Shown here in pieces: positions 1 through 7,757 of a DNA stretch of 64,000 nucleotides (position 1 is the first letter of the stretch; each line of letters begins with the position of its first letter). The position numbers and the translations under genes are program-made. The DNA comes from CAYZQH01 sp050300015 (GTDB taxonomy: Bacteria > Pseudomonadota > Gammaproteobacteria > Pseudomonadales > Cellvibrionaceae). The notes below the pieces were generated by a model. The model worked only from the letters and a program-made list of their open reading frames with translations, searched no databases and had not been told where the DNA came from. The stretch lies in contig JBNKWZ010000003.1 in the NCBI GenBank assembly GCA_050300015.1, forward strand, positions 1 through 64,000, in the 5' to 3' direction.

Positions 1-218
1 TCCGATAACGTCCTATTGCGACCGATACGGACGACAGGCGCAAGGGCCTCAAAACCACCCTCACGGTAAGTTTTTAGCCATTTGTAGATGGTCCGTCCAC
101 CTAAGCCAAGGCTACGATTAACCTCAATAGCGGCCTCGCCATCCAACACTCGTTGAACCGCTATTTTGCGAAGCAGGTATTGCTCTTCAGTGCTTAAAGA
201 TCGTGCGTCATAATTCAT
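1..218 (-). CDS. Transposase N-terminal part (IS630-like helix-turn-helix), cut by the window edge
   Basis: The minus-strand frame opening at the ATG at 218 stays open to the window edge (72 codons, starting MNYDARSLSTEEQ). The visible part is a Sleeping-Beauty/IS630-type helix-turn-helix: a first helix rich in R/K and V (KIAVQRVLDGE), then a second helix and turn ending RTIYKWLKTYREGGFEAL, a very common signature in IS630-family transposases and their relatives. The DDE catalytic part would lie to the left of the window, so whether the element is intact cannot be judged. No clear terminal inverted repeat was found between 219 and 320. The same HTH also occurs in some non-transposase regulators, which is the main alternative. 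The neighbouring gene debris (a CBM2 scrap and an isolated repeat end) fits a mobile-element junction. Confidence 0.6.
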   Translation of the reverse strand, partial: MNYDARSLSTEEQYLLRKIAVQRVLDGEAAIEVNRSLGLGGRTIYKWLKTYREGGFEALAPVVRIGRNRTLS

Positions 219-321
219 AGGATAAATGATACATGAAAACACTTATGTATTCATTATTGTGACCCAATTAGTATTTGCGTCGAAAATCGCCCAGGTAGAT
301 GAGCTTTAAAGATACGCACAC

Positions 322-351
322 GAGCCATTGAGACTTAATTGGGGTTTCCTA
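322..351 (-). repeat. Single end of the MITE-like element (copy D)
   Basis: Read on the minus strand, this stretch starts AGGAAACCCCAATTAAG and continues TCTCAATGGCT. It matches the termini of the longer element at 22649-22874 (AGAAACCCCTAATCAAG, then TCCCAATAGCT). The related motif AAAGCTC lies a little further in (about 302-308), as it does in the long copies. No second end was recognised nearby, so this is a solo or decayed end, lying between the transposase gene and the CBM2 remnant. Confidence 0.5.
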
Positions 352-501
352 AAACACACATTATGTTGATAGGTTCGACACTTATGGCACTTATGATTCC
401 TGCAAAATATTTATGAGATTTTCAGGTGAGCGATTGTTTGCGGTGCAGCCGTTGACTGGGTTGCCACTATACGAAAAAACAATCTGAAAAAAGGTTAAAT
501 C

Positions 502-603
502 ATGGCTATTTACCCTGGTCAGGAAATTAACTTTGGCTTCCAAGGCAGTAAATTACCGAGTGAATCCGGTAATGCCACAGTCACGGGGGATATTTGTAAG
601 TAG
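502..603 (+). pseudogene. Remnant of a CBM2 carbohydrate-binding module (C-terminal end only)
   Basis: A 33-codon frame reads MAIYPGQEINFGFQGS, then a short segment ending GNATVTGDIC and a stop. The pattern (I/Y)xPGQxxxFGFQGS followed by a terminal Cys is the last strand region of family 2 carbohydrate-binding modules, which in cellulases and xylanases ends with a disulfide Cys near the C-terminus. The preceding 70 or so residues of a CBM2 and any catalytic domain are absent: the frame upstream is not coding. The piece is therefore most likely the 3' stump of a deleted glycoside hydrolase gene. It lies beside a transposase and a solo repeat end, which suggests the rest was lost through mobile-element activity. 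The ATG at 502 may be fortuitous. Confidence 0.55.
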
Positions 604-625
604 AACCAGAGTTTAACGTACCGGA

Positions 626-647
626 TGGCTCACCGGGATGTGAGCCA
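626..647. terminator. Hairpin downstream of the MscS-type gene
   Basis: TGGCTCAC and GTGAGCCA form an 8-bp perfect stem with a 6-nt loop, 13 bp after the minus-strand stop codon at 660. No T-tract follows on the minus strand, so termination activity is uncertain. Confidence 0.3.
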
Positions 648-659
648 ACGGTTATTAGA

Positions 660-1988
660 TTATGACGCCGGTGTTTTGATATTGAACTCGGAATCTTTAA
701 TGATGCGCACTTCCCTTTGTGGAAACGGAATTTCATAACCGTTTTGCTGCAAGGTTTCTAAGATGTCCAAAAGCAAATCGCCACCTACTCGATTTTTGCC
801 ATCGTCGATGCCCTCGATCCAAAACTCGACAAACATGTTGATGCCCGAATCGCCAAAGCTGTCGATCTCGCAGTCTGGGCGTTCTTCAATTGGAATGTTA
901 TCCCCACTAAGCACTTGAGGATGCTTAGTAACCACTTCTTTTATCAGCTCCACTAGCTTGCGAATATCGGAGTGGTAAGCCACAGAGAAGTCCACACGGT
1001 AGCGTTGTTTTTTGTTTTTATGGGTCCAGTTGACAAAAGTGGATGAAATGAGTTTTTCATTGGGTACCATGATGTCTTTGCCATCAAAGGTTTCCAACGT
1101 GGTGGATCGCATGTTCATTTCCCGCACAATGCCGCTTTGCCCATTTTCCATCTCCACATAGTCGCCAATGGATATGGATCGGTCCAGCAAAATAATGATG
1201 CCAGAAATAAAGTTAGAGGCAATGGATTGCAAGCCAAAACCCAAACCCACACCCACAGCGCCACCGAACACGGCAAGTGCGGTGAGGTTGATGCCCATAA
1301 TTTGCAGTATCAAGAGAAAGATGACAACAAAAATGCCCGTTTCCAGGAGTTTTGCGGCCACCTCTCGCGTTCTAAAGTCCAGTTTTTCCTGACGACGAAT
1401 GATGTCTTGCCCTGTGGCATTGGATGCTCGGCCTAACCAAAACAGGAGTGACCCAAAAATGATGACTCTTGCAATACCGTAAGCCGAAAGATTGATATTG
1501 CCCACGCTGATCGAGATAGATTCCAATACATTAACAATGTAAGGCAGTACGCCTAGTAGGTGTAAGAACAGCACCGGTTGCACCAACCAGCGTAATAAAT
1601 TAGCAGCCACAGGGCGCTTAACAAAGTAGGTGATGAAGGTGTTGGCCAGTAACATGATGGCAATCACCATGGCGGTTTTGACCAACCAACCTTGGTGGAT
1701 GGCTTTGGTACTGACTTCTACCGATAAACGTAGAAAGAATATGGTTAAAACGGGGAAGACCAGATTCCCTAGCGTGAAGAAAAACCGTCGAATGGGGTGG
1801 TCACTGTCAATCTTGGTTGCCCAACGGGTGCTGGCCATGTAGCCTTTGATAGCCCGGCCCGCAAGGTAGGCCAGAATATAGGCTGCCAAGATAAAGCCCA
1901 CTTGGGCCAACGTTTCCTTGGTAAGCACATGCATTTGCAGTGTACTGACCAGTCGTTGCCAGTGGGATGTCAATGTTTCCATGTCCAT
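660..1988 (-). CDS. MscS-family mechanosensitive ion channel
   Basis: A 442-residue inner-membrane protein that should open under membrane tension and release solutes during hypo-osmotic shock. About five hydrophobic segments occupy residues 30-235, more than the three of E. coli MscS. They are followed by the pore-lining helix at about 236-260, with the Gly/Ala-rich packing pattern FGGAVGVGLGFGLQSIASNF typical of the family. The beta domain follows at once (DRSISIGDYVEM, then MRSTTLETFDGKDIMVPN), and then the C-terminal alpha/beta vestibule to about 430. ATG at 1988 is preceded by GGAG at a 7-nt distance. The gene stands alone. Length and the extra N-terminal helices place it with the medium-sized MscS paralogues rather than the short YggB type or the giant MscK/MscM type. 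Confidence 0.93.
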   Translation of the reverse strand: MDMETLTSHWQRLVSTLQMHVLTKETLAQVGFILAAYILAYLAGRAIKGYMASTRWATKIDSDHPIRRFFFTLGNLVFPVLTIFFLRLSVEVSTKAIHQGWLVKTAMVIAIMLLANTFITYFVKRPVAANLLRWLVQPVLFLHLLGVLPYIVNVLESISISVGNINLSAYGIARVIIFGSLLFWLGRASNATGQDIIRRQEKLDFRTREVAAKLLETGIFVVIFLLILQIMGINLTALAVFGGAVGVGLGFGLQSIASNFISGIIILLDRSISIGDYVEMENGQSGIVREMNMRSTTLETFDGKDIMVPNEKLISSTFVNWTHKNKKQRYRVDFSVAYHSDIRKLVELIKEVVTKHPQVLSGDNIPIEERPDCEIDSFGDSGINMFVEFWIEGIDDGKNRVGGDLLLDILETLQQNGYEIPFPQREVRIIKDSEFNIKTPAS

Positions 1989-2382
1989 TGCGGGCTCCGT
2001 AAGGATACTTTAAGAACATGGCTCAATGGTTTGAGCCGAAATTTGAGTAAGATTAACGGCAGTTCTGTTGGAATACTAATGATTTAAATTGACACTCCTC
2101 TTGTGTGAGTCCCAGTTAACTGTGCTGAGTACGAAAGGAAGTTCAAAACCATGTGTCAGCAGCCATCACAATTTTTTACTACTCATATCATTGTAATGCT
2201 AATTGCGCTGGCCTGTTGATTGATGACAGGCCCAACGCGCGGAGGGCTACTGAGAATGCCTTGGTGCCAGTCGCGAATGGTTTTTTTACACACACTTGGT
2301 TGTGGACTGGGCGTGGTGCCTATGAATGGCGTGCGTCTTAGGGCGGTTGGTGAATCGCCCAAAAACTGCACAATACTCCGCC
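1989..2382. other. Intergenic region, no convincing gene
   Basis: This gap lies upstream of the divergent genes at 1988 (minus) and 2575 (plus). The only curiosity is a 22-codon frame at 2151-2219 that ends in a lipobox-like LIALAC directly followed by a stop; the same frame then stays open to 2441 without any recognisable protein. It could be a decayed lipoprotein start but is more likely chance. Confidence 0.4.
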
Positions 2383-2486
2383 GAAGGCTCTCAATATATC
2401 GCGCTGAGGGCTCTCATTTCTCCCCCGCTAAAGGCTCTTAATATGTCTTGCTGGGGGCTCTTAATATATGGCGCTGAGGGCTCCCC
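2383..2486. repeat. Imperfect 23-24 bp tandem repeat, four units plus a partial fifth
   Basis: Units start at 2383, 2406, 2430 and 2453, with a partial unit at 2476. Each begins with a purine run plus GGCTCT, continues TTAATAT (or a variant) and ends GCGCT or similar. Units 1 and 4 are closest; unit 2 is the most diverged (CATTTCTCCCCC in the middle). The array ends 88 bp before the start codon at 2575. There are no spacers, so it is not a CRISPR. Function is unknown; possibilities are a protein-binding array upstream of the 2575/3687 gene pair or a simple slippage repeat. Confidence 0.7.
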
Positions 2487-2574
2487 AACACGTGAGGGAT
2501 ATGCTAGCATCCGTGTCGTTAGTGAGAGCCGTATTAACGTAAGTTTGAGTAGTTGACGTAACTAGGAGCATGGC

Positions 2575-3690
2575 ATGCAGGGACCCCTTCAGCCCCGCCA
2601 CACGGTGGGCATTTCTTCTTCAACCTTAAGTAAAGACCGCAAAAATTTCGTTTACTTTTCACACGAGACCAAAGGCGCTTTTGGTCGTGCGGTTAAAATT
2701 GATGTTTCGTTATTCCCCGCCTTTTTGGCACTCGTGGACCCAGCAACCTACATGGGTGGTAAAGTGGTACGCGCAATTGTGAATTTACGCAGTACCGCTC
2801 GCCAGATGGGCAGCCAAGCCAATGCCTTTAACGCCTTTGAATATTTAATGACCGCGGGTAACGTGGCCATTCGATATCGGGTGAGTTCAGAGGGAGAGAA
2901 TGATAAGGGCACTGTCTATATTACGCGGGTAAGTTCGAATTACAGTAGTGCTGGGAAGTCGGGATTTTATAGTGTTTTTGGGGCTCGGGGCACCATGAAA
3001 GTAGACCCTTATGAGGGTGAGAAATTTTCAAGTAACGCTATATATCTGAATGGTACTTCAGGCTCAGGAGATGGTGGGCTTCAAGAATCTGCTGAAATGG
3101 CTACCACCAGATGCCAGCAAAGTAGTTGCTTGATGATGTATAGCACCGGTGATGTGGTAAACGACCTGGGTGTATGGAAGCCGACTGCCTCCGCCAGTAG
3201 GGAAAGAAAGCAAATGGTCTCGCGCGTGCGTGAAGCGCTGGAGCTGAATGCCGGGGAGAAAAAGCAGTGGGTGGCAGAAGGCGAGGGCGCCGCCCTGTTG
3301 CTAGAGGCGGTTACCCAGGCCACGGGTAACTCACGTAAAGATTTGAATTATGAAAAGCACCAGTTTTCAAATTACCAATTTAAAGTGATTAACCCTGTGG
3401 GGGATACCAGCAAGCTACTGGGCTTGTTGCGGCAGAAAAAATCCAATATTTCTGAGCAAGTGCTGACGTATGATAACCCAGGGCGTGCCGCCACAGTCTC
3501 GGCACTTGCGGAATATGGCCAAATGACTCAGCGGTTGGGCACACTCGGCACGCGCCCGGAATATAACCAAGCTGTGACAAAGCGCTTTAAGCAAGCGGTT
3601 GGCAGCAAAGTGGCGGATTATAAAGCGGGCTCGGGTAGTGGAGGTACTTTTTACGATGCTGTGGCCAGGGCCAGCAAGGTGATCAAATGA
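2575..3690 (+). CDS. Unrecognised 371-residue protein, first gene of a coupled pair (possible effector)
   Basis: I do not recognise this family. The protein has no signal peptide and no membrane segment. It begins with an extended polar region (about 1-30), then a mixed alpha/beta part, a Gly/Ser-rich stretch around 110-175 with a C-x(5)-C pair (TRCQQSSC), and a long helical Ala/Lys/Gln-rich C-terminal half (about 205-371). The start ATG has AGGAG at a 7-nt distance; an earlier ATG at 2570 is out of frame. The stop overlaps the next gene's start by 4 nt (ATGA), so the two are translationally coupled. The middle of the gene and all of the next gene are richer in A+T than the neighbours. A larger orphan protein followed by a small overlapping acidic one, both without known homologues, is the usual layout of contact-dependent or type VI effector/immunity pairs. 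That function is inference only; no toxin motif was found. Confidence 0.75.
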   Translation: MQGPLQPRHTVGISSSTLSKDRKNFVYFSHETKGAFGRAVKIDVSLFPAFLALVDPATYMGGKVVRAIVNLRSTARQMGSQANAFNAFEYLMTAGNVAIRYRVSSEGENDKGTVYITRVSSNYSSAGKSGFYSVFGARGTMKVDPYEGEKFSSNAIYLNGTSGSGDGGLQESAEMATTRCQQSSCLMMYSTGDVVNDLGVWKPTASASRERKQMVSRVREALELNAGEKKQWVAEGEGAALLLEAVTQATGNSRKDLNYEKHQFSNYQFKVINPVGDTSKLLGLLRQKKSNISEQVLTYDNPGRAATVSALAEYGQMTQRLGTLGTRPEYNQAVTKRFKQAVGSKVADYKAGSGSGGTFYDAVARASKVIK

Positions 3691-4373
3691 GTTTAAAGGA
3701 AGCGCTGGTCACCATATCACATGGAGAGGGTGATGATATCGAAATTCTCGTTCCGGGATTTAAGTTGATTTTTAAGAGCCCGGTGCGGGATGCAATGCAG
3801 CCTGGTGGTACACTCAATTTCGTGGCGTCCGACGGGTTTGATGCTGTTGCACCATATTTAATCGAGCAAACTGAATTTGGAAAATTTGTAAAAATTTTTG
3901 ATTGTTCTTGGCCTTGTTATGACAATGTTGCTCAGACAGTTTTGTCGGTGAGTGTGAAAGCCGGGATATTTATACTGAGTGAAGAGGCGTCTTCTCAATG
4001 GAACGTATTATCTGATGAGTTGATGGAGTTTTTAATAAAGGATTTTGATGCTGCCGAGAGAAGTGTGGCTGAAACCTTTGGCAAAGAATTTGAGGAATAC
4101 TGTAAGGATAATTACTTTGCAAGGCTACAATCTGACTTCTCTGATGTGCATTGCGCAAGATTAAAGTGGAAACATTCGGTGAGTGGTTCAGTTAACATGG
4201 ATATGGAGTCAGCACGATTTAATTTGGCATTGTCTCCAGAAAGTATTTTGTATGTTTCTTTCAGTGTTTCAATGTTGCGTGATGGATATAGAAACGCTCC
4301 CGACCTCAACGAATTCAAACAATACCTGGTTACAGAATATTTAAAACATATTCGCATCGAACCAGAGGCCTAG
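3687..4373 (+). CDS. Unrecognised 228-residue protein, second gene of the pair (possible immunity protein)
   Basis: Starts inside the stop of the previous gene (ATGA overlap at 3687-3690). The product is cytoplasmic by composition and acidic, with predicted mixed beta strands and helices; the stretch around 100-145 (DELMEFLIKDFDAAERSV and on) is clearly helical. No known motif was identified. Codon use is noticeably A+T-rich (runs such as gaaaatttgtaaaaattttt), unlike the housekeeping genes further on, which suggests recent acquisition. If the upstream gene is an effector, this would be its cognate immunity protein. Equally it could be a chaperone or a subunit of a two-protein complex. The gene is followed by about 70 bp without a terminator and then the convergent CadC-like gene. 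Confidence 0.75.
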   Translation: MSLKEALVTISHGEGDDIEILVPGFKLIFKSPVRDAMQPGGTLNFVASDGFDAVAPYLIEQTEFGKFVKIFDCSWPCYDNVAQTVLSVSVKAGIFILSEEASSQWNVLSDELMEFLIKDFDAAERSVAETFGKEFEEYCKDNYFARLQSDFSDVHCARLKWKHSVSGSVNMDMESARFNLALSPESILYVSFSVSMLRDGYRNAPDLNEFKQYLVTEYLKHIRIEPEA

Positions 4374-4444
4374 GGTCGCAGCGTTAAAAAATTGAGTCGT
4401 CATTTCCGCATTTCGCCAGAACTACCCGAGAGCCCATATTCAAG

Positions 4445-6535
4445 TCACATTTCAAACTTAAAAATTTCGGATCTTTCAGGTTGGCACGCTCTCGCCAATA
4501 GGCCTTGGGTGGGGTGAAAGTCTGCGGTGGTTACACCGCTTGGGGGTTGTTCAATGACAGTTGTGATGTCGTCCTCCTGTAAATTCAGTGCGTTTACGGC
4601 GGATTCTCGACATGGGCCACCGGTGAGAAAATAGAGCGATAGTGAGTCTGCTAATAAAATTTTGCTGTTGGCGGGTAGTGACCGTGATATTGGTTGAATT
4701 TGGCTGCTGGCATAATCGACAGTCCAAACGCCGGGTTGTGACAGTGTTTGAAAATACAAGCCCTCCGAGCCTGCTGCCACCGTGCCAACGCTGGCAAAGG
4801 TGATTTGTTGGTGGGTGCCGGTTTTAATTTGGTAGCGCCAGATGTTTCGATGCCCGTCTTTCGTCTGCACGCCCCATACTTGATGGGTCGTTGGGTTGTA
4901 GTCCAATGGCTCAAACACACTCACAGTATCCAGAAGCGTTGAATATTGCCCGCTGTCCAGATGGTATGCACCCAGTGCGCCTTGTTGACTGATCAACAGT
5001 GCGTTTGTTTGGATGGCCCTTTTTACCGTCACGATTTTCCCTGTGATGGGTAGCTCATCCAACTTAATGAATTTATGGCCCTGATAACGCCATATGGCCC
5101 AACGATGACGGTTTTTAGCCAGCGCGATAATGCTTTGGTCTGCTGGATTAAACAAAACAAATGCCGTTGCCTTGGGTAAGTTCAACGGGTGCCAGTTGCC
5201 GTCCTTGGGCTGAAGCCACAGCCAGTGAATACTGGCGGGCTGTATCGTGTCAACCAGCAATTCTTTGGGGCCTGCAGCCCGTATTCGCTTGGGGGTAACG
5301 TTGAAATCGCGCGGCCAGCTCAGTGCCTTTTGTTCACCGTTTAAATGAATGAGCCGCGGCTCGGCACCACTTTTGGGTAGGACAACAAAGCTCGCACCAC
5401 CGGGCATCCAACTGAGGTCGGCTATGGCGCCTAAACGCCATTCTTGTATCGCTTGTTGTTGTTCGTCTAGCAGGCTGATAATGGCTTCTTCGTTTTCCTG
5501 TCGCAGCAATAGCGTTTTGCTATCGTAAATTCTGCTCATCACCGGCACGGAAGCGGGCGTTAAGGGGGCCAGTTTTTGGAGGTGCTGGTCTGGAATCCCA
5601 TATTGGTATCGATGGTGTGCCGTTGAGGGTGATTGGCTGGCGACAAATTCGAGCGTGTTTTCATCGACCCAAGCCAGGCTTTGCACGGTACCCAGCCAAT
5701 GGCTCAGCACGTTTTTTTCCAGCAAACGCTCGCCTTTAAAGTCTAAGGTATAAATGTGGAAGGTTTGGTAGTGACTGGGTATGCCATAAAAGTCGGGTGC
5801 TTCTACGGCGCCTGAAGCACTATGAACCTCTAAGGCCACCAAGTTGCGTCCACTCGGGGACCAAGCAACATCCGTAAACCCGCCGCGGGCTGTTGATACC
5901 ATCCATTCCCCGCCGGTTTGGTCTCGAACCCATAACTGGTGTACCCACGCTCCGTTGTTGCCTTGCTGTTTGACCAAAGCGATACGACCTGATGGCGGAT
6001 GGGGCTCTACTAGGCTTTCATGCGAGGTGGTTTTGGGCCAGGAAGCCTCAAATAGGTTGGCGTGGGCCAATTGGTGGTTGGTGCCGAAGATGCTGGACTC
6101 GAGTGGTTGAGTCAGGTGCCAACCGAGTATTGGTAGCACCGCGAGTAATAGAATGACCACCACCACACGTTTGGTGATATGCAAAGACGGTATTCTTTTG
6201 GCGGTGTGGTGCTCAAGCTCCGTATTTAATTGGTAGCCACGTTTGGAAAAGTGTAGAACATACTCTCGCTCAGGGTCTAGCTTGGCCAATGCGGCGCGAA
6301 GGGCGTTGATGCTTTTTTGTATTGAGCTGTGAGTGACCACTCGGCCTTGCCAGACTTGGTCGAGAAGCTCCTCGTTGCTAATGACTCGGCCACGGTTATG
6401 CGCCAAATAGTCGAGCACGGCCATGACTTTGGGTTGCAGCGATACCTTCTGGCCCTCACGACTCACTTCATTGTGTTGTGAAGAGACCAGAATGGGGCCA
6501 ATCCGATAGGCGTTGTCGTCAGTCACACTGTTCAA
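4445..6535 (-). CDS. CadC-like membrane-anchored transcription regulator with a periplasmic beta-propeller
   Basis: Residues about 10-103 form an OmpR/PhoB-type winged helix (for example HNRGRVISNEELLDQVWQ, then SSIQKSINALRAAL and SKRGYQL), the DNA-binding domain used by CadC and ToxR. A single membrane helix lies at about 122-140. The remaining 550 residues should be periplasmic and show repeated short strands with SPSGRNLVALEV, MPGGASFVVLP and NPADQSIIALAK, as in TolB/WD40-type PD40 propellers. Such proteins sense an envelope signal and act on nearby promoters without phosphorylation. The gene is divergent from the small secreted protein at 6803, a plausible target. The start given is a TTG with an AAGAG upstream; a GTG three codons later is an alternative. 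Length is usual for this class (about 700). Confidence 0.88.
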   Translation of the reverse strand: MNSVTDDNAYRIGPILVSSQHNEVSREGQKVSLQPKVMAVLDYLAHNRGRVISNEELLDQVWQGRVVTHSSIQKSINALRAALAKLDPEREYVLHFSKRGYQLNTELEHHTAKRIPSLHITKRVVVVILLLAVLPILGWHLTQPLESSIFGTNHQLAHANLFEASWPKTTSHESLVEPHPPSGRIALVKQQGNNGAWVHQLWVRDQTGGEWMVSTARGGFTDVAWSPSGRNLVALEVHSASGAVEAPDFYGIPSHYQTFHIYTLDFKGERLLEKNVLSHWLGTVQSLAWVDENTLEFVASQSPSTAHHRYQYGIPDQHLQKLAPLTPASVPVMSRIYDSKTLLLRQENEEAIISLLDEQQQAIQEWRLGAIADLSWMPGGASFVVLPKSGAEPRLIHLNGEQKALSWPRDFNVTPKRIRAAGPKELLVDTIQPASIHWLWLQPKDGNWHPLNLPKATAFVLFNPADQSIIALAKNRHRWAIWRYQGHKFIKLDELPITGKIVTVKRAIQTNALLISQQGALGAYHLDSGQYSTLLDTVSVFEPLDYNPTTHQVWGVQTKDGHRNIWRYQIKTGTHQQITFASVGTVAAGSEGLYFQTLSQPGVWTVDYASSQIQPISRSLPANSKILLADSLSLYFLTGGPCRESAVNALNLQEDDITTVIEQPPSGVTTADFHPTQGLLARACQPERSEIFKFEM

Positions 6536-6802
6536 GGGTTATTCTCTTCGCCTGTTAGCCGACCGTTTAAAGCGCCTGTGAAAGCGCGCTTCCTTTGTCT
6601 TATTGTGTCCCATTATTGCGGTTTTGGCCAATGGCCCCACTTCGTAAAATGTCGTTTATATAATTGATTTTATTGGGTTTAATTTTGGTGAGCGAATGTT
6701 CCGCCAGAATTCAGCGGCGCGTAAGATAGGTTTTTTCACAAGCCACTATAGTAAATCCATGATCAATAACTTGTTCAACCCGAATTTATGAGAGGCACTG
6801 TT

Positions 6803-7351
6803 ATGAAAACGTATTTGTCCCAAATGGTCGTCGTGCTGTTGGCTCTTGGTACGCATGTTCAGGCGCATTCTGAAGACAAAGCGCCCTTGGTCTACGTGAA
6901 CCAAAACCTTGGCTTTAATGTGCCTGGTTATCACTATGCCCAGAACGAATTTCCGTGCAATATCGATACGCACTTGGTCGAGTACCTGTTGGAAGATGCC
7001 AAAAAATTAAACTTGATGTTAGAGCCTGTGGGGACTGCAGATAAAATCAACAACGGTATTGCGCCGGTATTGGCTATGGATATTGAAGAGTTGGTATTAG
7101 GAGAAGATTTTCAATATGGAACCAAAACCCGACATAATTTGCCTAAGGTAAAGGTGACGGCGGCGGTGATCAAAGGCAAGGAATTGACCACTGCGAAACA
7201 CACCTGTGCAATTGCGACATTGAATGAGTTTACCCCCTCCAGCAACGTGTTAGATCTGGGTGCTAATACCACGGTTTGCGGTGCGACTAAAAAGTGCCTG
7301 AGGGACTTAAGTAAAGATATTATGGAGTGGGCCGCGCCACAGGTACAATAG
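6803..7351 (+). CDS. Small exported protein with four cysteines, function unknown
   Basis: A 182-residue protein starting at the ATG at 6803, which has GAGAGG 7-8 nt upstream; an in-frame ATG at 6788 lies before that ribosome site and is less likely. An N-terminal signal peptide is clear (MKTYLSQMVVVLLALGTHVQA, cleavage after AQA or similar). The mature protein has four Cys (in EFPCNI, KHTCAI, TTVCGA, KKCLRD), consistent with two disulfides in the periplasm. I do not recognise the family. It is transcribed divergently from the CadC-like regulator across about 270 bp, and regulators of that type often control a divergent neighbour, so a link is plausible but unproven. Confidence 0.75.
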   Translation: MKTYLSQMVVVLLALGTHVQAHSEDKAPLVYVNQNLGFNVPGYHYAQNEFPCNIDTHLVEYLLEDAKKLNLMLEPVGTADKINNGIAPVLAMDIEELVLGEDFQYGTKTRHNLPKVKVTAAVIKGKELTTAKHTCAIATLNEFTPSSNVLDLGANTTVCGATKKCLRDLSKDIMEWAAPQVQ

Positions 7352-7757
7352 CATTGGCGCCATGCCAGACTAAGCCGTTATTCCGCTTCCCTAAAAAGGC
7401 CTTTTTCGATCCCGGGTTTTTAGGCGGGTAAAGCGATGGCTTTTACAACCCGGTTTGAATGTTTGAAAGCCTACCGGGTTACTTAAATCCTACAGTATAG
7501 GCTTGCCGGCATCCATTCCGGTTAGTGCTAACTTTGCCAATAACTACATTAAAATGTTTTAAGCGCCACAAAGTTCCTCTTCTATACTCAAAATTCATTT
7601 CTATATTCCAAAATCTGTTTATAACCGCTTGCCATAGCGGTGCTGTCAGAACGAGTTTTTACGTTTTGTGGGCCGCATGGGTTTTAGTCGTTTGTCTTCT
7701 GTAAAGCGAACAATCTTGGTCTGGCCGTTATAACGATTCGACTGTTGGTGTTTTTTT
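7352..7757. other. Intergenic region without a gene
   Basis: Contains a 14-bp perfect palindrome AAAAAGGCCTTTTT at 7393-7406, about 40 bp after the preceding stop, which might act as a weak terminator although it has almost no loop. The motif TACCGGGTTA near 7482 resembles half of the REP-like hairpins elsewhere in the window. Nothing else was recognised. Confidence 0.4.

Noticed and set aside
2151..2441. Lipoprotein-like start with a stop right after the lipobox Cys
   Set aside because: The residues after the stop resemble nothing, and the frame could be open by chance.
2383..2486. CRISPR array
   Set aside because: The repeats are directly adjacent without spacers, units are imperfect, and no cas genes are in the window.
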